From: Lumbricus rubellus
Lineage: Eukaryota > Annelida > Clitellata > Crassiclitellata > Lumbricidae
Assembly (NCBI GenBank): GCA_945859605.1
Contig: OX243815.1
Location: forward strand, 46,996,576-47,060,575
Direction of reading: 5' to 3'
Length of the DNA: 64,000 nt
This document shows positions 63,725 through 64,000 of the stretch, piece by piece. Each line of letters starts with the position of its first letter. The first letter of the stretch is position 1. The notes below the pieces were generated by a model that was given only the letters and a program-made list of their open reading frames with translations, did not search any database and was not told the DNA's origin. Both the position numbers and the translations under genes were made by a program.

Positions 63725-64000
63725 ATGGAAACCCTTCTTGACGAAATTTTATCTACTACTCAAACGATTGCACGCAACACAGAGGCTAAAGAATCCTTTT
63801 GCATTTTGTTGAGCGAAAGGAGCACACGAATTCGAACGAAATTTAATCCACTAATCGAACTGGACAAAAGTAAAACGTATGAAATGGCTCTTGTCAATCT
63901 TGAAACTTACTACAGTTTTCCTAATATAGATGAAACAAATAATAAATTCGTATATTCGTCAGATAACGGTGTAACATGGGAAGATTTAGACATTCCAACC
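63725..64000 (+). CDS. Polinton capsid-type protein, N-terminal part (minor capsid/penton-like)
   Basis: The ORF opens at ATG 63725 and is still open at the window edge (92 codons). A start-proximal coiled segment is followed by a region with FNPLIELDKSKTYEMALV and LETYYSFPNI, which resembles the beginning of the jelly-roll minor capsid (PY) or penton protein genes of Polintons as I recall them. Start context AAAATGGA equals that of the two preceding genes. The C-terminal part is needed to settle the identity. Confidence 0.55.
   Translation, partial: METLLDEILSTTQTIARNTEAKESFCILLSERSTRIRTKFNPLIELDKSKTYEMALVNLETYYSFPNIDETNNKFVYSSDNGVTWEDLDIPT

Larger units (their letters stand above)
60930..64000. 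mobile_element. Polinton/Maverick (adintovirus-type) element, left part
   Basis: Four adjacent genes fit this group: retroviral-type integrase with chromodomain, a PLA2-like virion protein, an FtsK/HerA packaging ATPase and a capsid-type gene. The element continues beyond 64000, where DNA polymerase B, protease and major capsid are expected. All genes seen except the integrase have intact frames from an ATG. The left edge is approximate. Confidence 0.88.

Overview
The window is eukaryotic. It contains GT-AG introns, abundant microsatellites, tRNA-derived SINEs, and LINE, LTR, Tc1/mariner, hAT, piggyBac-like and Polinton elements. The host gene is an adenosine-receptor-like GPCR. Together with the repeat style (many AGGCCTA and TAATTAT tracts, Polinton, env-bearing Ty3/gypsy) this suggests a marine invertebrate, plausibly an echinoderm or another non-vertebrate deuterostome. 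The taxonomic call is inference; nothing in the window fixes the species.

Layout. 1-9656: 3' two thirds of an env-bearing Ty3/gypsy (errantivirus-like) provirus. It has a gag tail with two zinc knuckles, an in-frame UGA, pol (protease, RT, RNase H, DD35E integrase, chromodomain), an F-type envelope ORF and a 3' LTR. 9657-10513: remains of a mariner transposon into which the provirus seems to have inserted. 14824-47552, minus strand: one host gene rebuilt here from five coding exons (all introns phase 1, all GT-AG), predicting a 472-residue adenosine-receptor-like GPCR. Its introns hold almost everything else in that interval: a LINE with an intact RT/RNase H ORF (15654-18060), a decayed LINE (20465-21110), several SINE copies, a hAT MITE inside a LINE relic (28673-28908), and a 9.7-kb LTR element (30537-40242) with matching 2296-bp LTRs. 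The gag ORF of that element begins inside the LTR. It also holds a Tc1-like TIR element (45263-46267) and very large simple-repeat tracts, several of which abut the receptor splice sites.

47553-60925: no confident host gene. This part holds GACA/GGA/GGT/GAT/TGTC repeats, a 140-bp perfect palindrome, a piggyBac-like MITE, a TIR element with an internal 5-copy tandem array, a second Tc1-like TIR element with a transposase remnant, a LINE fragment, a SINE and a ~119-bp minisatellite. About 60930-64000: one end of a Polinton/Maverick (adintovirus-type) element. Integrase and a phospholipase A2-like protein lie on the minus strand, linked by a -1 frame change at an A9 run. A packaging ATPase and the start of a capsid-type gene lie on the plus strand, driven from a 20-nt divergent, palindromic intergenic region.

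Strongest points for follow-up: (1) the LTR that encodes 256 codons of Gag, (2) the Polinton PLA2-like/integrase -1 overlap with no integrase ATG, (3) the in-frame UGA between gag and pol in a provirus that has both a chromodomain and an F-type Env, and (4) the 32.7-kb adenosine receptor gene with simple repeats at its splice sites. All identifications come from reading motifs and frames by eye; no database search was run.
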